A program made the position numbers and the translations under genes. A stretch of DNA of 64,000 bases, taken from Bin87 sp965204905 (lineage in GTDB: Bacteria > Chloroflexota > Dehalococcoidia > Lucifugimonadales > UBA3495). Below are positions 18,322 through 27,602 of the stretch, one piece after another (the first letter of the stretch is position 1; the number at the start of each line of letters is the position of its first letter). The notes under the pieces were generated by a model. The model saw only the letters and a list, made by a program, of their open reading frames with translations, made no database searches and had not been told where the DNA came from. The stretch lies in the NCBI GenBank assembly GCA_965204905.1, contig OZ242042.1, positions 992,001 to 1,056,000 of the forward strand, given 5' to 3'.

Positions 18322-18860
18322 TCTCGGGCTCGGCGTATGCCGATGGCGTCAAATGCAGCTATGGCCTGCTCCTGCCCACCGGGCAGGAGGGAGCGGGGCT
18401 GTCTCGGGGGCGGGACGGCGTTGTGCGGGCCGCCCTCTGGGAAAATCCGGTGGTGGTTGGCCCCCGCACTGGAGGGCGCGTGCGGCGGTCAGCGCCGGTT
18501 TCCGTCTCGTGGTTCGTTGGCCGGCTGGGCTGTCTTCTGCGGGTCCCATGTATTTGGTGCTTTACCGTGCTTTCCGACGGGAGTAGAATCGGGGCGACTG
18601 ACGGCCCGCCGTAGCGGCAAATCTGGCGGGCGTGGTGACGGGCTACCGCATATGCCCGCCCGATGGAGAAATGTGACATAACCGGCTGTTTGCCGGGAAA
18701 TCGGCTCTCTGCTCCGTTCGCGGGAATGACTCGTGGAGAGGGGCTTCTTCCCGTTGGTCATGGCAATCACGCTCGGGGCGCCCGTGTGGCGCCGCGGGCG
18801 TTTCTGTTTTTCGTGCCCGACAAGGTCCCGTTTTCCTGATGCCTGCAAGGAGGTATTGTC
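18322..18860. other. Intergenic stretch, no confident gene
   Basis: About 540 bp. Several short overlapping open frames on both strands carry no recognisable domain. Around 18468-18500 a CACTGGAGGGCG(C/T)GTGCGGCGG string recurs at 43691-43712 next to the dispersed repeat of the defence island, suggesting related non-coding DNA. Confidence 0.5.
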
Positions 18861-19553
18861 TTGGAGTCCATGGTTCCCACTGGTTCATCTCAACGCGTTT
18901 CCGCGACCGTGATCAGCGCCGTGATGGAGTGTCATGATGAGGCTTTCCGGCTACTGGATAGCCTGGTTCGGGGATCGGGCTTCGCCCGGTTCGAGGAAGC
19001 CTATGACCGCTGGCGGGATTTATCCGACCGCTGGCGGACTTATCGAGAGTCGAGGGGGCACGCGAAATCCGATGCTGCGCCTGGTTCGTGTCCTGTGGCC
19101 GAACGGGCGAGGGATTTCTCCGGCGATGGGGCCGGCGCGGAGTCGGCGGCTGATGTTGGAGCGGCTCGGCACCTGGTCGAACTGATGAGGATGGGGGACG
19201 AAGGGAAAATACGGTATTTGACCGATGCGGGGATGGCGGAGTCGGAGCTGGTCCGTTTGGTCGAGTTGGCGATGTCGTGGAGGCGTGATGCCGGGTTAGG
19301 GCGGATGGGTGAACTGTCGAGGTTTGCGGCGCAGTCGGAGCTGGGCGCCGGTTGGGTGCTGCAGGCGTGGATGGACGCCGAGCGCCGGGTCAGGCTGGCA
19401 CAGTTGTTGGAGGGTGAGGCCGTTGGGGAGTTGGGTCTGGCGGTCGCGCACACGGTGTCCGGTGCCGCGGAGGTGGTGCTTGCGTCGTATTGGTTCGATC
19501 TGTACGGCGACGATAGCGAGATTATTCTGGTGCCCGGCGATGAGCTGGACTGA
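18861..19553 (+). CDS. Unknown protein, TTG start
   Basis: 230 aa. AAGGAGGT lies 7 bases before a TTG at 18861, while the first ATG (18870) is 16 bases away, so the TTG start is preferred. The protein is acidic and mostly helical, with repeated arginine/glutamate pairs in residues 35-60 and a likely helical bundle at 90-200 (HLVELMRMGDEGK, LVRLVELAMSWR, ELGAGWVLQAWMDAE). There is no signal peptide, membrane segment or catalytic motif, and I do not recognise the family. It stands alone on the plus strand, convergent with the 1641-aa giant gene. The strong ribosome-binding site and uniform reading frame make it a real gene of unknown role. Confidence 0.6.
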   Translation: MESMVPTGSSQRVSATVISAVMECHDEAFRLLDSLVRGSGFARFEEAYDRWRDLSDRWRTYRESRGHAKSDAAPGSCPVAERARDFSGDGAGAESAADVGAARHLVELMRMGDEGKIRYLTDAGMAESELVRLVELAMSWRRDAGLGRMGELSRFAAQSELGAGWVLQAWMDAERRVRLAQLLEGEAVGELGLAVAHTVSGAAEVVLASYWFDLYGDDSEIILVPGDELD

Positions 19554-19654
19554 GACCTCGTCGTGGATCAGGTTGGGCTGGCGCGATTATGGCTGTCGCG
19601 TTGCGGTGACGGGTGTTCAGGTGTGATTTCGGCGCCGCGTGTAGCGTAACTAAG

Positions 19655-19686
19655 CGCGGGCGCCTGGTCGAAGCCGGACGCCCGCG
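19655..19686 (-). terminator. Hairpin after the 1641-aa gene
   Basis: Arms CGCGGGCGTCC and GGCGCCCGCG on the minus strand, about 10 bp with one mismatch, begin about 38 bp after the stop. No T-run follows (GCTTAGTT), so it is a weak intrinsic terminator or a 3'-end stabiliser. Its left arm resembles the 3' hairpin of the delta-60 gene. Confidence 0.5.
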
Positions 19687-19723
19687 AAGATGGGTTCAGT
19701 GGCGGTGCGGCATTTGCCGCCGG

Positions 19724-22700
19724 CTACTCCGCGATGGTGCAGGACAGGGCTGCCGCCTCGCTGCTGACCTCGCTGCCGTCGGCGAGCTTGTACACCACTT
19801 TGACGCTGATGCTGGCCTCAGTGCCGGCCTGGTATGAGCCGGGCTTGTTCACCAGCGGATAGCCCAGCACACGGGTCTGCTCCTGACTACCGTCGGGCAT
19901 GGTGAGAGCGTAGTCGTAGGCGTACACGTCGGCGCCGGACCATTCGGGAGCGTTCCACAGGAAGGCCATCTGGTCGGTCCTGGCGATGCAGCGCAGGTTG
20001 CCCACCGGCGAGGGCGGTCCCACCACCGACACGTCAAAGGCGTCGCTGACGGTGTTGCCGTCGGAGTCCCGGGCGGTGACCGTGATGGTTGCTGTCCCAT
20101 CGGTCACGGCAATGACCGTGAGGGTGCCCTGGAACAGGATGGCCTCGGCCACCGTGGAGTCCGAGGTGTCGGCGGTGAACGTCAGGGTATCGCCGTCAGC
20201 GTCGGTGAAGACGGTGCTCAGGGTCACGTCCCTATTGTCCCCGACGGACAGATTGGTCATGTCGTTGATGGCCGAGGACACCGCGGGCGCGGCCTTCACC
20301 GTTATGGTGAACGTATCCGACACGGCGCCGCCGTTGCCGTCGGCGGCGGTTACGGTGATCGTAGGCGAACCCCGCGCCTTGGCGGTTACCGTCAGGCTGG
20401 AGTAATCGGACGCCACTGACACCGTGGCCTTGCCCGTATCCGAGGAACTCGCCGTAATGGTCAACGCGTCGTTGTCGGCGTCGCTGAACTTCCCGCTGAG
20501 GGAAACCTGGTGCGTACCAGTCTCGTTGACGATGGTGGTGTCGGCGATGGCGCTGGACACCGTGGGTGCCTGGTTGGGCTCCGCCGGCGGCGGTGGGGCG
20601 GGGACGGTTACGCTGAACGTGTCGCTGACGGTGTTGCCGTCGCTGTCCTGGGCGGTGACCGTGATGTTCGCCGTGCCCTGGGCCACTCCGCTGACGGTGA
20701 GCTTGGAGCCATCCGACGCAACCGAAACCGTGGCCTTGCCGGTGTCCGAGGAGGATGCGGTGATGGTGAGGGCGTCACTATCGGCGTCGCTGAAAACGCC
20801 GCTCAGGGATACGTCCTGCGTGGTTCCCGCCTCCAAGCCGGACACGTCGACGATGGCTGACGCCACCAACGGTGCGGCCTTCACCGTTACGGTGAACGCA
20901 TCCGACACGGTGCCACCGTTGCCGTCGTTTGCCGTTATGGTGATGGTGGCCGTACCCCGCGCTTGTGCCGATACCGTCAACGCGGAGTAGTCCGTCGCCA
21001 CGGATACCATGACCACGGCCTCATTGGACGAACCCGCCGTAATGGTCAGCGCGTCGCTGTCGGCGTCGGCGAAGACGCCGGACAGGGAGACCTGGTGGGT
21101 ACTGGTCTCGTTGATGATGGCGGCGTCGGCGATGGCGTTGACCACCGTGGGTGCCTGGTTGGGAGGATCCTGCTGCTGGGGCGGGTCCTGCTGCTGCGGG
21201 GGCGGTGTGGTGGTGTCGGACACTGATACCGATACCGTACCGACCAGCGCGTTGGCGTACTTGGTGTCCGTGCTGGTCACGCTGTGGCTGATCCCCACCG
21301 TCTCGTCGTTGGTGTCGGCGTCGGTTACGCCGCTCACCGTGAAGCTCTGGGGCGTGTTCCACGTCGAGGACGTGAATGTATGAGACGCCGGTGACACGGA
21401 GGCTGCGGCGGTATCTCCGCTGCTGGCAGCAACGGTTACGTCCGCTGTGGGCTGGCTGTCCAGGACCACCGTATAGGTGGCCGTGGATCCCTCGCTGACG
21501 CTGAAGGGGTTGGCGGCGGTGATGGTCACGCCGGCGGTATCGTCGTCGGTGATGGTGAGTGTCGCGTTGGCGGCCAGCGTGGCGTAGCCCGTGTCGGCAA
21601 ACACGCCGACGGTCACCGTCTCGTCGGACTCGTCCACCGCGTCGTTGGTGATGGTGATGGACGCCGTGCCTGAGCGCTGCCCCGCAGCGATGGCGATGGT
21701 GTCGGGCATCGTGTAGTCGGCGTTCCTCGTGGCGGTGGAGTCGTTGCCGGGGTACAGCCCCAGGCTGACGCCGTTCCCGTCGGAGGGGGCCGGCGCGTCC
21801 AGCGTGGCGGTGACGATCACCGTGCCGCCGCTCTCGCTCACTGAGGTCCGGTCCAGTTCCAGGGTGACGGATGTGGGCAGCGCGGCCGCTTCCTGCTCCG
21901 GCGGGGCGTCCGTGGTATCCGTGGGAGACTGCCCTGTTGCAGACGGCGTTGCGGTGGCCTCGTTGGACCAGGGTCCCTTGCCGTTGGGGAAGGTGAGGCG
22001 CACCCGCGCGTCGTAGGACACCTGGTTGGTCAGGCCCGTGATGGTCAGGCTCCGCTCTTTGCCCGTATGGCCCGCGTCCACCCAGTTCGTGGCTGTGGAC
22101 TGCTTGTACTGTACGTCGTAGCCGTTGTGCTGGGTCGCCGCGTGGTTCCAGCTCAGGTTTAGCGTCCCGTCTCCACCGCTGGCCTGCACCTGCGGGACCA
22201 GCGCCGGCGGTTCCTCTGGCGGCGCTGGGTCGCCCTCGGTGATGGTCACCCAGACGATGTACGGATGGCCGGCCCGCGCCTTGTCGCGACTGGGAATCCA
22301 CCGAATCAGCACGGCGAAGGTCTCGTCGTCGCCGTCGCCGTCCCGGAACGTCGGCACCGTCACGGAGCCGCTGGAGGTGTGCTTGCTGATGCTGATGCGC
22401 TCTGCCGTGCCCACGTCGCCCGACTCGGCGGTGCCCAGGTGGGTGCTCAGCAGGACGTCCAGGTCCTCTTGGATCACCGTCTCCCGGCCGTCGTGCATGA
22501 CGGTGGCGGTGATGGTCACGGCGTTGCCCTCCCGTACCCGTTTCGGAGAGGCCGACAGGGACACGGTGAGGGGCGCCTGTAATGGTGTGCCGCTGCCCGT
22601 GATCCAGGAACTGACGCCGTGGTCGTTCACGGACCTCACCCGTACCCGGTATTCCTGGCCGGGTTGTAGATACCCCATGCCTGCCTTGGGTTCCCGGTAG

Positions 22701-24649
22701 CGGTAGCCGATGTCCACCCAGCCCAGGTACGGGTAGCGGTTGCTCCCCGAGTCCGCGTCGTCGGCCAGGTCGGCTGCGACCATAGTGGTGAAGTGCACGT
22801 CGTAGCCGGTTACCGACACACTTGGCGCGGTCCAGGTCAGGCTGAGTGAGTGTGGGCCGGGGGTGACCACCAGGCCGGTGGGAGCGTCGGGGACGCCCGC
22901 CGTGATGGTAACGGTGTAGTCCTTGGTGACGCCGTTCTCCGCCGTGACCCGCACGATGAGCTGGTTGACGCCCGTGTTCAGGGCGATGGCGGCGCTGTCC
23001 GCGCCGCTGGTCACGGTATTCAGGTTGCCGCGTTTGCCCACCTGTACCGTGGCCTTGCCCGTGTCCTCCACCGTAGGCGTCAGCTTGGCGTGGGTGATGC
23101 CGGGTCCCACTTGGACCGCGTAGGCCGTGGTGGCTCTGTCGAAGGCGGGCGTTAGGGTTTGCGCCGAGTACGTCCCCGTTTCGCTGGTGGCGGTACTGGC
23201 AATCAGCGCCGACAGGTTGGCGTTGCCGGATGCGCCGGCCAGTGGCTGCCGCGTAATGGTGACGGTGTAGTCCTTTGTGATCGAGGTGTCCTCCGCCGTG
23301 ACCCGCGCGATGATGGCGTTGGCGCCCACGTCCAGGGGAATGGCTCCGCTGGCTGAGCCGCTGGTTACGGTATTCAGGTTCCCGCTCTTGCCTACCTGCA
23401 CCGTGGCCTTGCCGGTGTCCGCCACCGTGGGGGTGAGCCTGGCGTGGGTGACGTTGTTGGCGACGCTGGCCGTGTAGGCTGTGGTGCCGGCGGCAAAGGG
23501 CGAGGGCGTCAGGGTCAGCGAGGAGTAGGTTCCGGTTTCGCTGGTGCTGGTACTGGCGGCCAGCCCCGACAGGTTGGCGTTGCCCGACTGCCGCGTGATG
23601 GTGACCCTGTAGTCCTGGGTGGCGCCGTTCTCCGCCGTGACCTGTACGGTAATCACGTTGGTGCCCACGTCTAGGGGGATGGTGCCGCTGGGGGAGCCGC
23701 TGGTGGCGGTCGTGCCGTTGACCGTGACGGTTGCGGCGGAGTGGTTGACCGTGGGCGTCACCGTGGTGCCCGTGACTCCGGAAGCCACGCTCACGGTGTA
23801 GGCGTAGGTGGTGGAGGAGAAGGATGGCGAGATGCTTCCCGCCGAGACCGATAGCGCCCGCAGCGTTGCGTCCGAGGACTGCGTGGGCACTGGAGTAGCG
23901 TTAGGTGTAGAGGTAGTCGTCGGAGTTGCTTCCAGAGCATTGGACGTTCGTCCCGGAATGTTCCCAACGTATGGCCGGACCCAGAACTCGTACTGCTCGC
24001 CTCCGGTGAGGCCCGTGACGGTAGCCATGGTCGCGGAGCCGGCCAGCAGGCTTGTCTGCCGGATCTGATTAACCGGATCAGAGAACAGCCGGTAGCCCAC
24101 AGTCCAGCCGGTGATGGCGGCGCCGGAGCGCGCAGGGCCGTGGGTCCACGTCACCGTGACCTCTCCCGGGTCGGCGGGTCGAGCCGACTGCATCACAGCC
24201 GGGTTGGCAATGTTCTGCCCGAAGGACTCGGCCGTCCAGTTGTAGGCAGGTTCATCGAAGTCGTCGTGGGCGGACCATGCGGTCTGCTCACTGCCGCGGG
24301 TGGCGCGTATCCTCCACTGGTACTTGGTCCCTGCGGTCAGGCCGGTCACTGCTGCCGGTTGATTGGTGCCGGTGTAGCCGATGCTGGACCAGCTTCCCCA
24401 CGTACCGCCGGCCTGGGAGCGGGTCTGTATCTCGTAGCCGTCCGCCCCGGAGGACTCGTGCCAGAACAGGTATGCGCCCAGGTGCAGGTTGACTCTCTGG
24501 GCGGGTGACGGCTGCGAGAGGGCCTGCGCCTCAGTCTCGGGCGCGGAGCCGTGGAGGATCAATGCGCCGAACAGCGCGGCCATCAGCAGTGGAAGCAGTA
24601 TCGCGGCGCGGCGGGCGAACGCAGGCCCATGTTCTCGAGGTGGTAACAC
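19724..24649 (-). CDS. Giant secreted cadherin-like / Calx-beta / Ig-like protein
   Basis: 1641 aa from a GTG at 24649 with AAGGAG about 11 bases upstream. A signal peptide covers about residues 1-42 (RRAAILLPLLMAALFGALIL, cleavage near TEAQA). Two FnIII domains follow (to about 240), then three cadherin-like beta-sandwich modules, each with SSDATLxxLxxS...TPTV...VTAENG...YTVTITR (about 250-590). FnIII, Calx-beta-like, FnIII and two further Calx-beta-like modules ending DDD come next (to about 1150), then a PPPQQQDPPQQQDPP linker, four Ig/cadherin-like modules of the NQAPTV...DADSDALTI type, and a last FnIII-like domain. No anchor is seen. It closely parallels the 1913-aa protein in module type and shares the proline/glutamine linker style. 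Probable surface or matrix adhesin; ligand unknown. Confidence 0.85.
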   Translation of the reverse strand: MLPPREHGPAFARRAAILLPLLMAALFGALILHGSAPETEAQALSQPSPAQRVNLHLGAYLFWHESSGADGYEIQTRSQAGGTWGSWSSIGYTGTNQPAAVTGLTAGTKYQWRIRATRGSEQTAWSAHDDFDEPAYNWTAESFGQNIANPAVMQSARPADPGEVTVTWTHGPARSGAAITGWTVGYRLFSDPVNQIRQTSLLAGSATMATVTGLTGGEQYEFWVRPYVGNIPGRTSNALEATPTTTSTPNATPVPTQSSDATLRALSVSAGSISPSFSSTTYAYTVSVASGVTGTTVTPTVNHSAATVTVNGTTATSGSPSGTIPLDVGTNVITVQVTAENGATQDYRVTITRQSGNANLSGLAASTSTSETGTYSSLTLTPSPFAAGTTAYTASVANNVTHARLTPTVADTGKATVQVGKSGNLNTVTSGSASGAIPLDVGANAIIARVTAEDTSITKDYTVTITRQPLAGASGNANLSALIASTATSETGTYSAQTLTPAFDRATTAYAVQVGPGITHAKLTPTVEDTGKATVQVGKRGNLNTVTSGADSAAIALNTGVNQLIVRVTAENGVTKDYTVTITAGVPDAPTGLVVTPGPHSLSLTWTAPSVSVTGYDVHFTTMVAADLADDADSGSNRYPYLGWVDIGYRYREPKAGMGYLQPGQEYRVRVRSVNDHGVSSWITGSGTPLQAPLTVSLSASPKRVREGNAVTITATVMHDGRETVIQEDLDVLLSTHLGTAESGDVGTAERISISKHTSSGSVTVPTFRDGDGDDETFAVLIRWIPSRDKARAGHPYIVWVTITEGDPAPPEEPPALVPQVQASGGDGTLNLSWNHAATQHNGYDVQYKQSTATNWVDAGHTGKERSLTITGLTNQVSYDARVRLTFPNGKGPWSNEATATPSATGQSPTDTTDAPPEQEAAALPTSVTLELDRTSVSESGGTVIVTATLDAPAPSDGNGVSLGLYPGNDSTATRNADYTMPDTIAIAAGQRSGTASITITNDAVDESDETVTVGVFADTGYATLAANATLTITDDDTAGVTITAANPFSVSEGSTATYTVVLDSQPTADVTVAASSGDTAAASVSPASHTFTSSTWNTPQSFTVSGVTDADTNDETVGISHSVTSTDTKYANALVGTVSVSVSDTTTPPPQQQDPPQQQDPPNQAPTVVNAIADAAIINETSTHQVSLSGVFADADSDALTITAGSSNEAVVMVSVATDYSALTVSAQARGTATITITANDGNGGTVSDAFTVTVKAAPLVASAIVDVSGLEAGTTQDVSLSGVFSDADSDALTITASSSDTGKATVSVASDGSKLTVSGVAQGTANITVTAQDSDGNTVSDTFSVTVPAPPPPAEPNQAPTVSSAIADTTIVNETGTHQVSLSGKFSDADNDALTITASSSDTGKATVSVASDYSSLTVTAKARGSPTITVTAADGNGGAVSDTFTITVKAAPAVSSAINDMTNLSVGDNRDVTLSTVFTDADGDTLTFTADTSDSTVAEAILFQGTLTVIAVTDGTATITVTARDSDGNTVSDAFDVSVVGPPSPVGNLRCIARTDQMAFLWNAPEWSGADVYAYDYALTMPDGSQEQTRVLGYPLVNKPGSYQAGTEASISVKVVYKLADGSEVSSEAAALSCTIAE

Positions 24650-25015
24650 GGGGTCTGATGCTCCTTTGTTCGGGAGCCGGCAACCGGGCCTTGCTGCTGG
24701 GCCGACCTGCCTACGGGTGAAACTCGCTCCTGCGCCCCGGACGGGCTGCGCGTGTTGTCGTAGTGTGGCGCATGATGGCGATTTCCAAGTTGGGTTTGGG
24801 TTGAGGGCAGGGTTCGGGCAGCAGCGGGTGGCCCGACGGCTGCAACCCGTACAGGAGGGGCTGCCGACCGTTATGCCGGATGGATATGATGGGACATGCT
24901 ATATCCATCCAATAATCGATACCTACTATCACACGTGCTGGATTGTTCCAAAATCGCCCGCCGGCGCCCAATTTCGGTAGCCGGCGGAGCCTATCGACGC
25001 CGTTGGAGCGCCGCC
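24650..25015. other. Divergent intergenic region
   Basis: 366 bp between the 1641-aa gene and the winged-helix remnant. It contains the perfect inverted repeat at 24878-24910 and an AT-richer segment around 24895-24950 that could hold promoters in both directions. No gene is supported. Confidence 0.55.
24878..24910. promoter_or_regulatory. Perfect 10-bp inverted repeat, operator-like
   Basis: GGATGGATAT, 13 bases, ATATCCATCC. The arms match exactly and the spacing suits a dimeric regulator. It lies in the divergent region between a giant surface-protein gene and the remnant of a response-regulator DNA-binding domain. Confidence 0.5.
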
Positions 25016-25260
25016 ATGCACGATTCCGGACGCCAGGCCCGGAACCTCCGGGGAGAGATCGTGGGGCTGCGGGTGCGCCTGTTCCGGCTGAGTACGGACG
25101 CGCTGCTGCCTCGGGTCTGGGGCCCGGAGCGGGTGAGCGAGGGCTGGCTGCTGCGGAACGCGGTGAAAAAGCTGCGCCGCCAAATGGGCGACGATGCCGC
25201 CGCCCCTGGGTGCATTATCACCGAGCCGCGGGTAGGTGGCGTGTTGTATTCTGGGGGTGA
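25016..25260 (+). pseudogene. Remnant of an OmpR/PhoB-type winged-helix domain
   Basis: From the ATG at 25016 the frame reads LRVRLFRLSTDALLPRVWG, then a recognition-helix-like ERVSEGWLLRNAVKKLRRQM, GDDAAAP, and an IITEPRVGG wing. This is the pattern of the C-terminal DNA-binding domain of OmpR-type response regulators. The receiver domain and the first strands of the effector domain are missing, and the usual GYRM end is replaced by GGVLYSGGEE. The frame stays open beyond, into an unrelated small gene. I read it as a decayed or captured fragment; a short stand-alone winged-helix protein is possible. Confidence 0.5.
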
Positions 25261-25297
25261 GGAATCAGTGGTATGGTTCCCGAAAGGAGTGAGCATT

Positions 25298-25486
25298 ATG
25301 GGGTCTGCTGAGTACGACACTTCGGGCGTCGATCAGGGCGTTGCGCCGGCATACGTGCCGATCGAGGAGACATCCCACTGGTGGGAATCACTGGGAAGGT
25401 GGTCGGAGGTGGCGCGTATCGGCGGCGCAGTCCGCGACACAGTGAGGCTGTCGCCATTGTGCGTCAGGCCTATCTTCCCGGCTTGA
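25298..25486 (+). CDS. Small protein of unknown function
   Basis: 62 aa (MGSAEYDTSG...). It shares its frame with the winged-helix remnant upstream, but GAAAGGAGTG lies 8-9 bases before this ATG, so it is probably translated on its own. It is acidic at first (VPIEETSHWWESLGRW) and then basic and featureless; the reading in another frame after about 25380 is equally open, so a frameshift could have altered the end. The insertion sequence begins 60 bp downstream. No family is recognised. Confidence 0.35.
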   Translation: MGSAEYDTSGVDQGVAPAYVPIEETSHWWESLGRWSEVARIGGAVRDTVRLSPLCVRPIFPA

Positions 25487-25548
25487 ACGGCATCCGGCGG
25501 CCCCTGGGCGTAGCGCTCTCGTCGCTTGTTGCAGTGCCACAGGTCTTG

Positions 25549-27007
25549 GCTAGACTTTGCGCATTTTTAGAAAAGTAAAAGGACAGGGTAAGCTGGCCTG
25601 ACCCTACTTTCCACGGAAAGGCCCGACCATGCTCACCCTGCCCAATGCCATTGTAGCCCTGCTTCTTCCCTTCGCAACATTGTTCACCAACCCGACTTGG
25701 CAGAAAGCCCAGCTCCTGATGGTGGGCGCCATCCTGGCCACGGGCCAGCGCACTGTCGCCGCGGCGCTGCGCGTCATGGGACGCAGCGACCAGGACGACT
25801 ATTCCCGCTACCACGAGGTGCTCAATCGGGCGGTGTGGTCATCTCGGGCAGTCGCCCGCGTCCTGCTCTTGCTTTTGCTCCAGCATCTGGATCGGGGCGA
25901 CGGCCCCTTGGTCTTCGGCATTGACGAAACCCTGGAACGGCGTCGCGGCGCCAAGATCAAGGCTCGGGGCATCTACCGTGACGCGGTGCGTTCCAGCCGC
26001 CACCAACTGGTCAAGGCCAGTGGATTGCGCTGGATCTCCCTGATGTGGCTGGGCCACGTGCCGTGGGCAGGACGCCACTGGGCGCTGCCGGTGCTCACCG
26101 TGCTGGCGCCCTCCTCTCGGTACTACCAGCAGCAGGGACGCCGGCACAAGAGGATCACCGACTGGGCTCGACAGATGGTCATGCAGTTACGTCGCTGGCT
26201 GCCCCATCGCCCTCTGGTCCTGGTGGGAGACAACGGCTATGCCGTGTTGGATCTGCTCCACTGCTGCCAATCCCTTCGTGAACCCGTTACCCTCATCGCC
26301 AGACTGCGTTTGGACGCTGCCCTCTACGCGCCAGCGCCGCCACGGCCACCGGGTCAGAAAGGCCGGTCTGCCCTGAAAGGCCAGCGGCGACCCTCCCTGA
26401 AAACCCTGCTGGATCATCCTCAGGTGACTTGGGCCAGCTCCGAGGTGGCCTGGTACGACGGCACCACCCGCACCGTGGAACTCACCTCCCAGACTGCCGT
26501 CTGGTACAGCTCGGGCAAACCGCCCGTCCTCATCCGCTGGGTGCTGGTGCAAGACCCCGAAGGCAGCTTCGATCCCCAGGCCCTGCTCTGCACCGACCCG
26601 TCGGCGGACCCGACCCAGATACTGGAGTGGTTTGTGCTGCGTTGGCAACTGGAAGTCACCTTTCAGGAAGCGCGGACTCACCTGGGCATGGAGACCCAGC
26701 GCCAGTGGTCCGACCTGGCCATCGCCCGCACCACGCCAGCACTGCTGGGTCTCTTTTCCTGGACCGCCCTGGCCGCCCACGCCTTGCAAAAACAACATCC
26801 CATGACCCAGCGCACTGCGGCTTGGTACAACAAGCCGTCGCCGACTTTCGTGGACGCCATCGCCCTGGTGCGTCGGCACCTCTGGCTGGCGTCGGAAGAT
26901 TTCTCAGTGTCGGCCGGCAACTCCGACACGCAGGAATTCCCCGCCACCCTGTACCACCGAATGGTGGACTCCCTCTCCTACGCCGCTTGAGATGCGCAAA
27001 GCCCAGC
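25549..27007 (+). mobile_element. Complete DDE insertion sequence (IS701-like)
   Basis: About 1.46 kb with imperfect terminal inverted repeats: GCTAGACTTTGCGCAT at 25549-25564 and, reversed, GCTGGGCTTTGCGCAT at 26992-27007 (14 of 16 matching). It carries one transposase gene. The exact ends are uncertain: the left CTAG and the right CCAG beside the CTTTGCGCAT core could be a degenerate 4-bp target duplication, as is known for IS701. It separates the winged-helix remnant from the retropepsin operon. Confidence 0.75.
25629..26990 (+). CDS. DDE transposase, IS701-like
   Basis: 453 aa and apparently intact. An N-terminal helical region includes GQRTVAAALRVMGRSDQDDYSRYHE; LVFGIDETLERRRG near residue 100 supplies the first catalytic Asp, LVGDNGYAVLDLL near 200 the second, and WQLEVTFQEARTHLGMETQR near 340 the catalytic Glu within the conserved C-terminal motif of DDE_5-type transposases (PF13546). 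Length matches the family (400-460 aa). It catalyses cut-and-paste movement of its own element. The start follows an AGG-containing leader between the left inverted repeat and the ATG; the stop is immediately before the right inverted repeat. I assign IS701 from motif memory; an IS4-superfamily relative is the alternative. Confidence 0.85.
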   Translation: MLTLPNAIVALLLPFATLFTNPTWQKAQLLMVGAILATGQRTVAAALRVMGRSDQDDYSRYHEVLNRAVWSSRAVARVLLLLLLQHLDRGDGPLVFGIDETLERRRGAKIKARGIYRDAVRSSRHQLVKASGLRWISLMWLGHVPWAGRHWALPVLTVLAPSSRYYQQQGRRHKRITDWARQMVMQLRRWLPHRPLVLVGDNGYAVLDLLHCCQSLREPVTLIARLRLDAALYAPAPPRPPGQKGRSALKGQRRPSLKTLLDHPQVTWASSEVAWYDGTTRTVELTSQTAVWYSSGKPPVLIRWVLVQDPEGSFDPQALLCTDPSADPTQILEWFVLRWQLEVTFQEARTHLGMETQRQWSDLAIARTTPALLGLFSWTALAAHALQKQHPMTQRTAAWYNKPSPTFVDAIALVRRHLWLASEDFSVSAGNSDTQEFPATLYHRMVDSLSYAA

Positions 27008-27091
27008 TTGGCATATCCGCTGCCCTTAGTGGCGCGGACACGATAGTAGGGTTCTTGTCTTTCCATGGAGCCATCGGCATCGGGCGAAACG

Positions 27092-27128
27092 ACGATCAGG
27101 GTCGGGAACTTTGCCCGACCCTGATCGT
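27092..27128. terminator. Perfect 15-bp stem hairpin, probable bidirectional terminator
   Basis: ACGATCAGGGTCGGG, a 7-base loop, and its exact complement. Plus-strand trailing bases are TCTGCTT; minus-strand trailing bases are CGTTTCG. It lies about 45 bp after the retropepsin stop (minus) and about 100 bp past the insertion sequence (plus), so it could end transcription from both sides. T-runs are poor. Confidence 0.6.
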
Positions 27129-27173
27129 TCTGCTTGGGGGTTGAAGAGCACTGGCCGCCAATTTATCGGGTGC

Positions 27174-27602
27174 TCACAGCCCGCTGTAACTTGAAGACCT
27201 GACGTGGAACTCCACTCTTTTCAAGTCTGGTTCATGGATAGTGCGCCAATGCTTTAGGATGTCCTGTCCCAGTACAGAGGGCATCCATTCGTCCACGTCT
27301 TCAGGCTTCCCTATACGAACTTCGATCCGGTAACGGTGGACTGGTGCTCCAGTAGACTCGCGGAAGGACAGGATAGCCGGTTCGGGGTATCTCAAAGACG
27401 TGCCTCCGATGCCTCCCACTTCCTTTCCGTTTCGCAGGTCATCATACGGTATGAACAGTGATGACCCGTCTTTGGGGTGAATGCAGGTGACGTCCGCTCC
27501 AGTGTCAACCAGAAACTCAACTGTTCCCCTAACCCCAAGCCGTTGGATCTCGATGTAGCCGTTTGTGTAGGGATGAATCCCCTCGAAATTTCCAATGATC
27601 AT
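27174..27602 (-). CDS. Retropepsin-like aspartic protease
   Basis: 142 aa. The start at 27602 is fixed by an ATGA overlap with the stop of the upstream gene. The retropepsin signature is clear: VEFLVDTGADVTCIHP at about residues 28-43 with the catalytic DTGA, a flap-like GGIGGTSLRYPEP stretch around 70-82, and a VLGQDILKHW motif near 115-125, equivalent to the conserved LLGxDxL of the fold. Single-copy retropepsins of this size are expected to act as homodimers. There is no signal peptide, so it is cytosolic. It is translationally coupled to the DUF5678-like gene. Substrate unknown; the genetic partner is the obvious candidate. A perfect hairpin ends the operon. Confidence 0.75.
   Translation of the reverse strand: MIIGNFEGIHPYTNGYIEIQRLGVRGTVEFLVDTGADVTCIHPKDGSSLFIPYDDLRNGKEVGGIGGTSLRYPEPAILSFRESTGAPVHRYRIEVRIGKPEDVDEWMPSVLGQDILKHWRTIHEPDLKRVEFHVRSSSYSGL

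Noticed and set aside
20424..20990. Plus-strand open frames within the 1641-aa gene
   Set aside because: Mirror images of the Ig-like repeats; no ribosome-binding site or domain.
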